The position numbers and the translations under genes are program-made. The notes under the pieces are model-generated. The model was not told the DNA's origin, did no database searches, and saw nothing but the letters and a program-made list of their open reading frames with translations. Of a stretch of 5,394 nt of DNA, positions 1 through 4,957 are shown in pieces. The stretch's first letter is position 1. The number at the start of each line of letters is the position of its first letter. The DNA comes from Spirochaetia bacterium. GTDB lineage: Bacteria; Spirochaetota; UBA4802; UBA5550. The DNA lies in assembly GCA_031289575.1 (NCBI GenBank), contig JAITPE010000221.1, positions 1-5,394 of the forward strand. Reading direction: 5' to 3'.

Positions 1-65
1 TCGGCATTGAGATTGACGCGGATGCAAAGAGCTTCAAGGAGTATGTTCTGGAAAAGACGCTGTAG
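1..65 (+). CDS. 3' end of an unidentified protein-coding gene (partial)
   Basis: The first full codon is at position 3. The frame gives 20 residues, GIEIDADAKSFKEYVLEKTL, then TAG at 63-65. The piece is short, charged and probably helical. I do not recognise the family and no motif is visible. One loose possibility is a PD-(D/E)XK (DUF1703-type) C-terminus, which can end in a comparable 'GI-hydrophobic-D ... F-x-E-Y' pattern, but 20 residues cannot establish that. The reading frame runs open to the window edge and ends in a clean stop, and it converges on queH with a 32-bp overlap of the two coding 3' ends. It could also be a chance open frame, although the residue composition looks like real coding sequence. 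Confidence 0.5.
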   Translation, partial: GIEIDADAKSFKEYVLEKTL

Positions 66-642
66 GGCGGCCGGAACAGTCCGCCCGATTGGATCGTTCC
101 CTTTCAGCCTTTGAAAAAACGCAGCCGCAGTAGTCCTGCCGGTAAAAACCGTACATCTTCGAAAGCTCAACAGATTTTTTGAAGCCGTCCTTCTTTTTAA
201 AATCGGCCTGATAAAACTCCACATTGTACTTTTCACTTAGCTCGGCCCCGGCCCTGTTTATCATGCCCGCGTCTTTACGCGGGCTGATGGACAGGGATGT
301 CCCCACAATTCCGATTCCAAGTTCTATGGCTTTTTGAAAAGATGACTCAAGGCGGCAGCGGAAACACGCGGAGCATCTCTCGGAGCGCTCCCCGTATTCC
401 GCAAATGGAGAGACCTTGGCGAGCCACTCATCAGCCCCGCCTTCAGCGGCAATCAGGGCCATGCCCTTCATGCCGGAAAAACGCTTTAACTCATCCAATC
501 TGAAATTGAATTCGCGCAGAGGGGCAATGTTTGGATTAAAAAAATAAGAAACCACATCGAAAGAATCTTTGAGCAATTCATAAACATAGCAGACGCACGG
601 AGCGCAGCATGTGTGAAGAAGAATCTGTTTTTTCTGAGTCAC
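34..642 (-). CDS. queH: Epoxyqueuosine reductase QueH (DUF208 family)
   Basis: QueH performs the last step of queuosine synthesis, reducing epoxyqueuosine in the wobble position of tRNA(Asp, Asn, His, Tyr) to queuosine. It is the cobalamin-independent, non-homologous replacement for QueG and acts in the cytoplasm. The family signature is visible throughout the 202 residues: HTCCAPC at 10-16, YFFNPNI at 33-39, the cysteine cluster ERCSACFRCR at 88-97, GTSLSISPRKD at 114-124 and FYRQDYCGC at 166-174. These cysteines are the family's conserved metal and iron-sulfur cluster ligands. The last 25 or so residues, after CGCVFS, lie beyond the conserved core and read through the 3' end of the convergent neighbour. 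The start is GTG (640-642). An in-frame TGA lies four codons upstream and no other usual start codon is nearby. Only a weak GAAG lies before it, inside the end of the upstream gene 7 bp away, so translational coupling is likely. Confidence 0.95.
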   Translation of the reverse strand: MTQKKQILLHTCCAPCVCYVYELLKDSFDVVSYFFNPNIAPLREFNFRLDELKRFSGMKGMALIAAEGGADEWLAKVSPFAEYGERSERCSACFRCRLESSFQKAIELGIGIVGTSLSISPRKDAGMINRAGAELSEKYNVEFYQADFKKKDGFKKSVELSKMYGFYRQDYCGCVFSKAERERSNRADCSGRPTASFPEHTP

Positions 643-649
643 TTCTATG

Positions 650-988
650 TCACTTCAGATAAAGATTACCGAACTCATTAATTTTGTCAACATTTTCAGG
701 GTTTGTTTTACTGTCGAGCCATATAAGAAGCCGGTACCTGACTGTCTCTTCTTTGCTGTATTCGTGGTGAATCACATACTTTGCCATTTCAAAGCGCAGT
801 TTATCGAAAATCTCTTCGGCAATGCCGAAATTGGCGGGATCTCCGTCTAACATATTGCATATCTTGACAAGTATTTCATGTTTATCAATTTCTTTCACCT
901 CCTCAAGCCATGATTCACCAAAGATGGAATTCTTCAGGCTAGCCTCTTCACGCCGTTCAAGAAAATCCACTCTATTTTTACTGTTCAC
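650..988 (-). CDS. Uncharacterised 112-residue soluble protein upstream of queH
   Basis: I do not recognise this protein. It is 112 residues long, charged and predicted mostly helical, with no signal peptide or membrane segment and a single cysteine in the ICNML stretch near residue 44. The N-terminal third is rich in Glu and Lys (DFLERREEASLKNS). The middle reads WLEEVKEIDKHEILVKICNM and the C-terminal half carries a tryptophan/leucine patch (RYRLLIWLD). It is accepted as a gene because AAAGGAG (1002-1008, read on the minus strand) lies about 13 nt before the GTG start (986-988), a sigma70-like promoter sits just upstream, and its TGA is only 7 bp before the queH GTG, as expected for a two-gene operon. 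The 13-nt spacing is longer than usual. Nothing visible links it to queuosine chemistry, since it has no cysteine motif and no nucleotide-binding loop. Confidence 0.7.
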   Translation of the reverse strand: MNSKNRVDFLERREEASLKNSIFGESWLEEVKEIDKHEILVKICNMLDGDPANFGIAEEIFDKLRFEMAKYVIHHEYSKEETVRYRLLIWLDSKTNPENVDKINEFGNLYLK

Positions 989-1001
989 ACACTCTCTTTA
1001 T

Positions 1002-1043
1002 CTCCTTTATATAATTTATATATTTCTATTATTCCAATGTGAA
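1002..1043 (-). promoter_or_regulatory. Sigma70-like promoter and ribosome binding site for the unknown gene-queH pair
   Basis: Read on the minus strand, TTCACA (1038-1043, 5 of 6 bases of the -35 consensus) is followed by a 17-bp spacer and TATAAA (1015-1020, 5 of 6 of the -10 consensus). Transcription would begin near 1008, directly at the ribosome binding site AAAGGAG (1002-1008). The predicted leader is therefore very short, or the true start is a few bases upstream. The promoter was found by eye and is not tested. Confidence 0.5.
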
Positions 1044-1165
1044 ACTATGTATTAAATATGAGAGTAAACTACTAATAAAAAGCCCCGAAGTCAACATCTT
1101 TTTTTATGTTTTTTCTCATATCAACAGAAAAATAAAAAATAGATTGAAAAAAAACGTATCATTTT

Positions 1166-1178
1166 AGATTTTAAATCT
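1166..1178. promoter_or_regulatory. Perfect 13-bp palindrome, candidate operator in front of the Fur-family gene
   Basis: AGATTT-T-AAATCT is a perfect 6-1-6 inverted repeat ending 3 bp before the regulator's ATG. A possible -10 (TATCAT, 1157-1162, 5 of 6) lies just upstream but lacks a good -35. TTGAAA (1144-1149) is a possible -35 but has no well-spaced partner. In either case the palindrome would cover the transcription start or leader, a position suited to autorepression, which is common for Fur and PerR proteins. It does not match the Bacillus Per box (TTATAATNATTATAA). In an AT-rich spacer, a 13-bp palindrome may also arise by chance. Confidence 0.35.
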
Positions 1179-1181
1179 GTT

Positions 1182-1616
1182 ATGAATACATTACATGTCA
1201 AAGAAATATTAGAAAAAAAGGAAATAAAACCATCCCTGCACCGCATCAAGATATTCGAGTATCTCGCTGATAACATTATGTCTCACCCGACAGTTGATAT
1301 GATCTATCAGGACATCCTCAAGGATATACCGACCCTGTCTAAAACCACCATATACAATACCCTCAAGACATTCGTGGAGAACAAAATAGTCAGAGTCATA
1401 ACGATTGATGAAAATGAGGTAAGATTTGATGTCAAAATCGACGCTCATGCTCACATGAAGTGCGTAAAATGCAATTCTCTCTATAATGTTGACGTGGACC
1501 CCGAGCTTTTCAGCAAATTTTTTGAAGAAAATAATAAAAATAAGCACAAAATATTCGAAACGCATATATATTTAAGGGGAATATGCGATAAATGTTTAAA
1601 TAAAACAGAGATCTAA
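1182..1616 (+). CDS. Fur/PerR-family metal-dependent transcriptional repressor
   Basis: This 144-residue protein has the full Fur-family layout. The N-terminal winged helix spans roughly 1-82 (KPSLHRIKIFEYL at 16-28, HPTVDMIY at 35-42, LSKTTIYNTLKTF at 52-64 as recognition helix), followed by the metal-binding dimerisation domain. Cys94, Cys97, Cys135 and Cys138 form the structural zinc site. His35, Asp83, His89 and His91 align with the regulatory-metal ligands His37, Asp85, His91 and His93 of Bacillus PerR. The fifth ligand, Asp104 there, aligns with Asn102 here, while Asp104 and Asp106 follow two and four residues later. Its place directly upstream of rubredoxin, cytochrome bd and rubrerythrin genes favours a PerR-like peroxide sensor, but Fur or another metal specificity is not excluded. 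ATG 1182 is the only usable start: upstream in frame there is only a TAG, with no ATG, GTG or TTG. No Shine-Dalgarno sequence precedes it. The gene is visibly more AT-rich than the operon downstream. Confidence 0.9.
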   Translation: MNTLHVKEILEKKEIKPSLHRIKIFEYLADNIMSHPTVDMIYQDILKDIPTLSKTTIYNTLKTFVENKIVRVITIDENEVRFDVKIDAHAHMKCVKCNSLYNVDVDPELFSKFFEENNKNKHKIFETHIYLRGICDKCLNKTEI

Positions 1617-1622
1617 TTTTAT

Positions 1623-1677
1623 TTGCTTGAAAAAATATCTTCTTTATAATATTCTTGTGAAAATCTTATTAAGGAGG
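1623..1677 (+). promoter_or_regulatory. Promoter candidate and ribosome binding site for the rubredoxin-cydAB-rubrerythrin operon
   Basis: A perfect -10, TATAAT (1645-1650), has TTGCTT (1623-1628, 3 of 6) as its best -35 with a 16-bp spacer. Such a weak -35 fits a regulated promoter. Transcription would start near 1657, and the strong ribosome binding site AAGGAGG (1671-1677) lies 5 nt before the rubredoxin ATG. TTATAAT at 1644-1650 equals one half of the Bacillus Per box, but the second half is poor. AAATCT (1661-1666) repeats the right arm of the palindrome in front of the regulator gene. There is no terminator between the regulator gene and this promoter, so read-through from 1182-1616 is also possible. 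Confidence 0.5.
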
Positions 1678-1682
1678 AATAA

Positions 1683-1844
1683 ATGGATAAACACACCTGC
1701 TCTGTTTGCGGCTATGTTTACGATCCCCAGAAGGGTGATTCCGAGGGTGACGTAAAAGCTGGAACAAGTTTTCAAGATATTCCCGGTACATGGGAATGTC
1801 CGATTTGCGGCGCTGGAAAAAACGCCTTTAAAATTACTGAATAA
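1683..1844 (+). CDS. Rubredoxin (53 residues)
   Basis: This is a small cytoplasmic one-electron carrier with a single Fe(SCys)4 centre. The complete frame encodes 53 residues, the usual length for the family. It shows both knuckles, CSVCGY (Cys6 and Cys9) and CPICGAG (Cys39 and Cys42), with the family's aromatic residues Tyr11, Tyr13, Phe30, Trp37 and Phe49. The DxxxGD stretch, GDVKAGTSF and IPGTWECPICG are all standard rubredoxin sequence. The start ATG has AAGGAGG 5 nt upstream. The stop codon overlaps the ribosome binding site of cydA, whose ATG is 11 bp further on. In anaerobes rubredoxin passes NAD(P)H-derived electrons to rubrerythrin, superoxide reductase or flavodiiron proteins. Here the rubrerythrin at the end of the same operon is its most likely partner (inference). 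No rubredoxin reductase is visible in the window. Confidence 0.96.
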   Translation: MDKHTCSVCGYVYDPQKGDSEGDVKAGTSFQDIPGTWECPICGAGKNAFKITE

Positions 1845-1855
1845 AGGAGAGTAAT

Positions 1856-3169
1856 ATGGATGCGGTACTTTTATCAAGAATCCAATTCGGCTTCGCTGCG
1901 GGTTTTCATTTTATATTTCCGCCGCTTACCCTTGGATTAACACTGATTATCTTTATTTTGGAGACTCTATATTTTCGCAAGAATAGTGAAATACACAAAG
2001 AAATATCGACTTTTCTAATAAGGATTCTCGCGCTTATATTTACATTGGGAGTGGCAAGCGGTATTGTACTCGAGTTTTCGTTCGGAACAAACTGGGCCGA
2101 ATACTCCCGCATGGTAGGGGATATTTTCGGGGCTCCTCTGGCGGCCGAGGCTGTCTTCTCATTTTTTCTTGAATCAACATTTCTTGCGATTCTCCTCTTC
2201 GGAAGGAGCCGGGTCTCAAAAAAAGCCTATCTTACAGCAGCCTTTTTGGTCTTTTTCGCTTCCCATTTATCCGGGCTTTGGATTATCATCGCCAATTCAT
2301 GGATGCAAACGCCTGCCGGGTATGCGATTGAGAACGGTAGAGCGGTACTGACCGATTTCTTCGCGGCAGCCTTTAATCCGTCAACAGGCGTCAGGTATCT
2401 GCACACCGTGGTGGCCGCGTGGGTAACAGGCGCGCTGTTTGCCGCAGGCATAAGCGCCTGGTTCCTGCTTAAAAAAAGGAGCGAGAACATTTTTCGTCCC
2501 TTACTTAAAATATGCGTTGTTATCTTCATTATAACGGCCGCGCTTCAATTTGTGTCCGGGCATCTGCACGTTTTGCAGGTTGGAGAAACTCAGCCCGCAA
2601 AAATGGCCGCGTTTGAGGCCCTGTGGAAAACAGGAAACGGCGTTCCTATGTCGCTCTTTGGAATTCCCAGCGAAACCACAGAAACAACAAAACTTGAAGT
2701 ATCTGTTCCCAAACTTCTCAGCATATTGATGCACTTCGATTCAAATGCCGAAGTCAAGGGACTCAATGAGTTTTCAAAGGAAGTATGGCCGCCGATTGTT
2801 CCTACATATTTGACATACCATTTAATGGTTATAATAGGGATAATCTTCGGCATTATGGCGCTTATCGCCTTAATACTTCTTGCGCGCAAAAAGCTCTTCA
2901 CCGCGAATTGGTTCCTTAAAGTATTGCTGATTGCCGCGCCATTGCCGCTTATCGCGAACACCTTAGGCTGGGTTGCGGCCGAAATAGGGCGCCAACCTTG
3001 GGCAGTTTACGGGCTGCTTAAAACAGCGGACGCCGCGTCGAAAGCTGTACCGGCATGGCAGGCGCTGATTTCTCTTATCTTGTTTGTTATTGTATATTCT
3101 CTGCTCTTTGCTGTCTTTTTGACAATCTTTTTCAAGATAGTCAAAAGAGGGCCCGAGAGCAAAATCTAA
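1856..3169 (+). CDS. cydA: Cytochrome bd quinol oxidase subunit I (short Q-loop type)
   Basis: CydA carries all three hemes (b558, b595, d) of cytochrome bd, which oxidises quinol and reduces O2 to water in the inner membrane with high oxygen affinity. The 437 residues contain about nine membrane segments. Residues aligning with known E. coli ones are His18 (high-spin heme ligand, His19), Glu98 and Glu106 (Glu99 and Glu107 near the heme d site), His183 and Met324 (b558 ligands His186 and Met393), Lys249 and Glu254 in QPAKMAAFE (quinol-site Lys252 and Glu257), and Glu376 in the EIGRQPW motif (Glu445). The protein is much shorter than E. coli CydA (522) because the periplasmic Q-loop after residue 254 is short. 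AAAGGAG (1843-1849) overlaps the rubredoxin stop and lies 6 nt before the ATG. The cydB start is 12 bp after its stop. All catalytic positions are intact, so it should be functional. Confidence 0.98.
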   Translation: MDAVLLSRIQFGFAAGFHFIFPPLTLGLTLIIFILETLYFRKNSEIHKEISTFLIRILALIFTLGVASGIVLEFSFGTNWAEYSRMVGDIFGAPLAAEAVFSFFLESTFLAILLFGRSRVSKKAYLTAAFLVFFASHLSGLWIIIANSWMQTPAGYAIENGRAVLTDFFAAAFNPSTGVRYLHTVVAAWVTGALFAAGISAWFLLKKRSENIFRPLLKICVVIFIITAALQFVSGHLHVLQVGETQPAKMAAFEALWKTGNGVPMSLFGIPSETTETTKLEVSVPKLLSILMHFDSNAEVKGLNEFSKEVWPPIVPTYLTYHLMVIIGIIFGIMALIALILLARKKLFTANWFLKVLLIAAPLPLIANTLGWVAAEIGRQPWAVYGLLKTADAASKAVPAWQALISLILFVIVYSLLFAVFLTIFFKIVKRGPESKI

Positions 3170-3181
3170 AGGAGGGAGAAT

Positions 3182-4186
3182 ATGGAAACATTGCAAATAT
3201 TGCAAATTATATGGTTTCTCTTAATAGGGGTACTGTTTGTAGGGTACTCGGTACTTGATGGTTTTGATCTTGGGGTCGGCAGCCTTTTTCCTTTTCTGGC
3301 GAAAACGAAAGAAGAAAAGCAGAATCTCTTTGATATAATCTGGCCGTTCTGGGACGGCAATGAGGTGTGGCTGCTTACAGCGGGCGGGGCTTTATTTGCC
3401 GCTTTCCCGTACGCGTACGCAACGGTATTCAGCGGCTTCTATTTGGCGCTGATGCTGGTTCTTTTTGCCCTGATATTCCGCGCGGTATCTCTTGAGTTTT
3501 GGATACACGATGAAAAAAGACAATCCCTTTGGGCAAACGCCTTTACGGTAGGCAGTTTTTTGCCTTCACTGCTTTACGGGGTAGCCCTTGGAAACGTAAT
3601 CGTGGGAATTCCGCTTGATACGAATATGGATTTCACAGGTACATTCTTCACGCTGCTTCGTCCGTATCCTCTGTCAATAGGGCTCCTGGGGCTTGCCGCA
3701 ATACTCCTTCAGGGAAGCACATACACGGCCCTCAAGGCCGATGGTACAATCAAGGAGCGCGCACGTTTGCTCACAGGAAAAATCTGGATATTCTACATAG
3801 TTACGTTTGTTCTTTCTATAGTAATGACGGCGGTCTTTGCGCCGAAAAACTTCTCAAACATTCCGGCATGGATATTCTTTGTCGTTGTGCTGGCCGGCAC
3901 GTTTTTGTCGCGCCGCGCCTCTTCCGAAGGCAGCGACTTAAAGGCTTTTCTGCTGTCGTCATTGAGCTTCATAGGGCTATGGGGAATTACCGGCGCGATT
4001 CAGTATCCGAATCTTGTTGTAAACAATACCGGCGGAGGCAACATAACTATATTCAACGGTTCATCGACATCACTCACGCTTACGGTAATGCTTATCATAG
4101 CCGTGATCGGAGTGCCGATAGTACTGGGATATACGATATATGTCTACAGAGTCTTTAAGGGTAAAATCAAAAATCTGAATTACTAA
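3182..4186 (+). CDS. cydB: Cytochrome bd quinol oxidase subunit II
   Basis: CydB is the heme-free partner that folds symmetrically against CydA, stabilises the hemes and helps form the proton path to the oxygen site. The 334 residues form about eight membrane helices. The family signatures are GYSVLDGFDLGVG at 21-33, FWDGNEVWLLTAGGALFAAF at 56-75 and, near the C-terminus, YPNLVVNNTGG before the last helix. Asp29 and Asp58 fall at the same numbers as conserved acidic residues of E. coli CydB; Asp58 is associated with its proton channel. The length is at the short end of the family. The ribosome binding site AAAGGAGGG overlaps the cydA stop. The rubrerythrin gene starts 9 bp after the cydB stop. 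No CydX-like small subunit and no cydDC assembly transporter genes appear between or after the subunits. Confidence 0.97.
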   Translation: METLQILQIIWFLLIGVLFVGYSVLDGFDLGVGSLFPFLAKTKEEKQNLFDIIWPFWDGNEVWLLTAGGALFAAFPYAYATVFSGFYLALMLVLFALIFRAVSLEFWIHDEKRQSLWANAFTVGSFLPSLLYGVALGNVIVGIPLDTNMDFTGTFFTLLRPYPLSIGLLGLAAILLQGSTYTALKADGTIKERARLLTGKIWIFYIVTFVLSIVMTAVFAPKNFSNIPAWIFFVVVLAGTFLSRRASSEGSDLKAFLLSSLSFIGLWGITGAIQYPNLVVNNTGGGNITIFNGSSTSLTLTVMLIIAVIGVPIVLGYTIYVYRVFKGKIKNLNY

Positions 4187-4195
4187 GGTGAGAAA

Positions 4196-4774
4196 ATGAA
4201 AAGTGTAAAGGGAACACAAACCGAAAAAAATCTCCTCGCGTCGTTTGCCGGAGAATCACAGGCGCGCAACCGCTATACTTTTTTTGCCTCGAAGGCAAAA
4301 AAAGAAGGCTACGAGCAAATATCCGCGCTGTTTACCGAAACGGCCAACAATGAGAAGGAACATGCGGAGCGGTTCTTCTCATACCTTGAGGGCGGAGACC
4401 TGGAGATTCAGGCTTCTTACCCTGCCGGTATCTTGAGCGGAACAACACCGGACAACCTAAAGGCGGCTGCCGCCGGCGAGAATGAGGAGCACACAAAGTT
4501 GTATCCCGAAGCGGCCGGCATTGCCGAAAAGGAAGGCTTTCCGGAAATCGCGGCTCTTTTCAGAAACATAGCGACTGTTGAAAAGCATCACGAGGAGAGG
4601 TACCTGAAGCTCCTTAAAAATATTCAGGACGGAACTGTTTTTAAAAAGGACAAGTCCATTTTGTGGAAATGCAGAAACTGCGGGTTTATCCACGAGGGTG
4701 CGGCAGCGCCTAAGGAGTGCCCTGCCTGCCTGCACGCAATGGCTTACTTTGAGGAACTCGACGATAATTTTTAG
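4196..4774 (+). CDS. Rubrerythrin (diiron NADH peroxidase component)
   Basis: Rubrerythrin reduces hydrogen peroxide to water in the cytoplasm of anaerobes, taking electrons through rubredoxin. The 192 residues have the classical order: a four-helix ferritin-like domain (about 1-147) and a C-terminal rubredoxin-like domain (about 154-185). The diiron ligands are visible as Glu20 ([10 protein letters not shown]), Glu53 and His56 (NNEKEHAE), Glu95 and Glu98 (GENEEH), and Glu129 and His132 (VEKHH). They match Desulfovibrio rubrerythrin, including the Glu/His pair used in redox-linked iron movement. Cys159, Cys162, Cys175 and Cys178 form the Fe(SCys)4 site with the usual 12-residue gap. The start ATG follows AAGGTGAG, which overlaps the cydB stop codon. 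As last gene of the operon it is closed by a strong terminator. Co-transcription with rubredoxin and cytochrome bd points to combined O2 and peroxide removal. Confidence 0.97.
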   Translation: MKSVKGTQTEKNLLASFAGESQARNRYTFFASKAKKEGYEQISALFTETANNEKEHAERFFSYLEGGDLEIQASYPAGILSGTTPDNLKAAAAGENEEHTKLYPEAAGIAEKEGFPEIAALFRNIATVEKHHEERYLKLLKNIQDGTVFKKDKSILWKCRNCGFIHEGAAAPKECPACLHAMAYFEELDDNF

Positions 4775-4779
4775 CAAGC

Positions 4780-4816
4780 AAAAGGAGCTGTTCAATTCTT
4801 GAACAGCTCCTTTTTT
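4780..4816 (+). terminator. Strong intrinsic terminator after the rubrerythrin gene
   Basis: A near-perfect hairpin pairs 4780-4795 with 4799-4814 (16 bp, core GGAGCTGTTC/GAACAGCTCC) around a 3-nt loop, and a T-run follows from 4811. It starts 5 bp after the rubrerythrin stop. The A-run on the left arm means it could also terminate transcription coming from the opposite side, although no convergent gene is visible here. Confidence 0.93.
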
Positions 4817-4856
4817 CTTTTTGCTGCATTTTTCATTCCGGTTTCCTTTCATGGGC

Positions 4857-4884
4857 TTGACAATTAGTACCAATAAAGCAAAAT
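4857..4884 (+). promoter_or_regulatory. Promoter candidate for the AAA-ATPase-like gene
   Basis: A perfect -35, TTGACA (4857-4862), is followed after 16 bp by a weak -10, CAAAAT (4879-4884, 4 of 6). The start of transcription would be near 4891, giving a leader of about 67 nt made almost entirely of the two hairpins described next. A new promoter is expected here because the preceding terminator isolates the gene. The sequence between terminator and promoter (4817-4856) is T-rich and shows nothing else. Confidence 0.45.
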
Positions 4885-4894
4885 GCGGCATTGA

Positions 4895-4941
4895 GCCGGC
4901 GCGAGGCCGGCCTGCGGCCCAAGACAGGCAGGGCTGCCTGT
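4895..4941 (+). promoter_or_regulatory. GC-rich leader with two hairpins before the AAA-ATPase-like gene
   Basis: The first hairpin pairs GCCGGC (4895-4900) with GCCGGC (4906-4911) across the loop GCGAG. The second pairs ACAGGCA (4924-4930) with TGCCTGT (4935-4941) across the loop GGGC. GGCC and GCCGGCC repeats between them allow alternative pairings. The second hairpin ends 4 nt before the ribosome binding site AGGAG (4946-4950), so it could influence translation. It is not followed by a T-run long enough for a standard terminator. The block is strikingly more GC-rich than both flanks. It matches no riboswitch class I know. Confidence 0.45.
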
Positions 4942-4957
4942 TTATAGGAGACAATCA

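Noticed and set aside
297..503. Plus-strand open frame of 68 codons opposite queH
   Set aside because: It is an antisense shadow of the conserved cysteine cluster of QueH and has no ribosome binding site.
822..1055. Plus-strand open frame of 77 codons across the spacer and the unknown gene
   Set aside because: Its low-complexity Ser/Leu/Ile product is antisense to the better supported 650-988 gene and ends in the AT-rich spacer.
1209..1565. Open frame of 118 codons on the minus strand opposite the Fur-family gene
   Set aside because: It lies entirely inside a gene with full family signatures, and the antisense translation resembles nothing known.
1644..1658. Possible classical Per box at the rubredoxin promoter (TTATAAT half-site)
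   Set aside because: The left half matches exactly but coincides with the -10 element, and the right half matches only about 2 of 7 positions, so I do not call it an operator.
2590..2961. Open frame of 123 codons on the minus strand inside cydA
   Set aside because: It is an antisense shadow of cydA, whose heme ligands and motifs are intact through this part.
4457..4954. Open frame of 165 codons on the minus strand opposite the rubrerythrin gene
   Set aside because: It runs antisense through rubrerythrin, the terminator and the ATPase leader. Its composition is not that of a known protein and the plus-strand genes fully explain the region.
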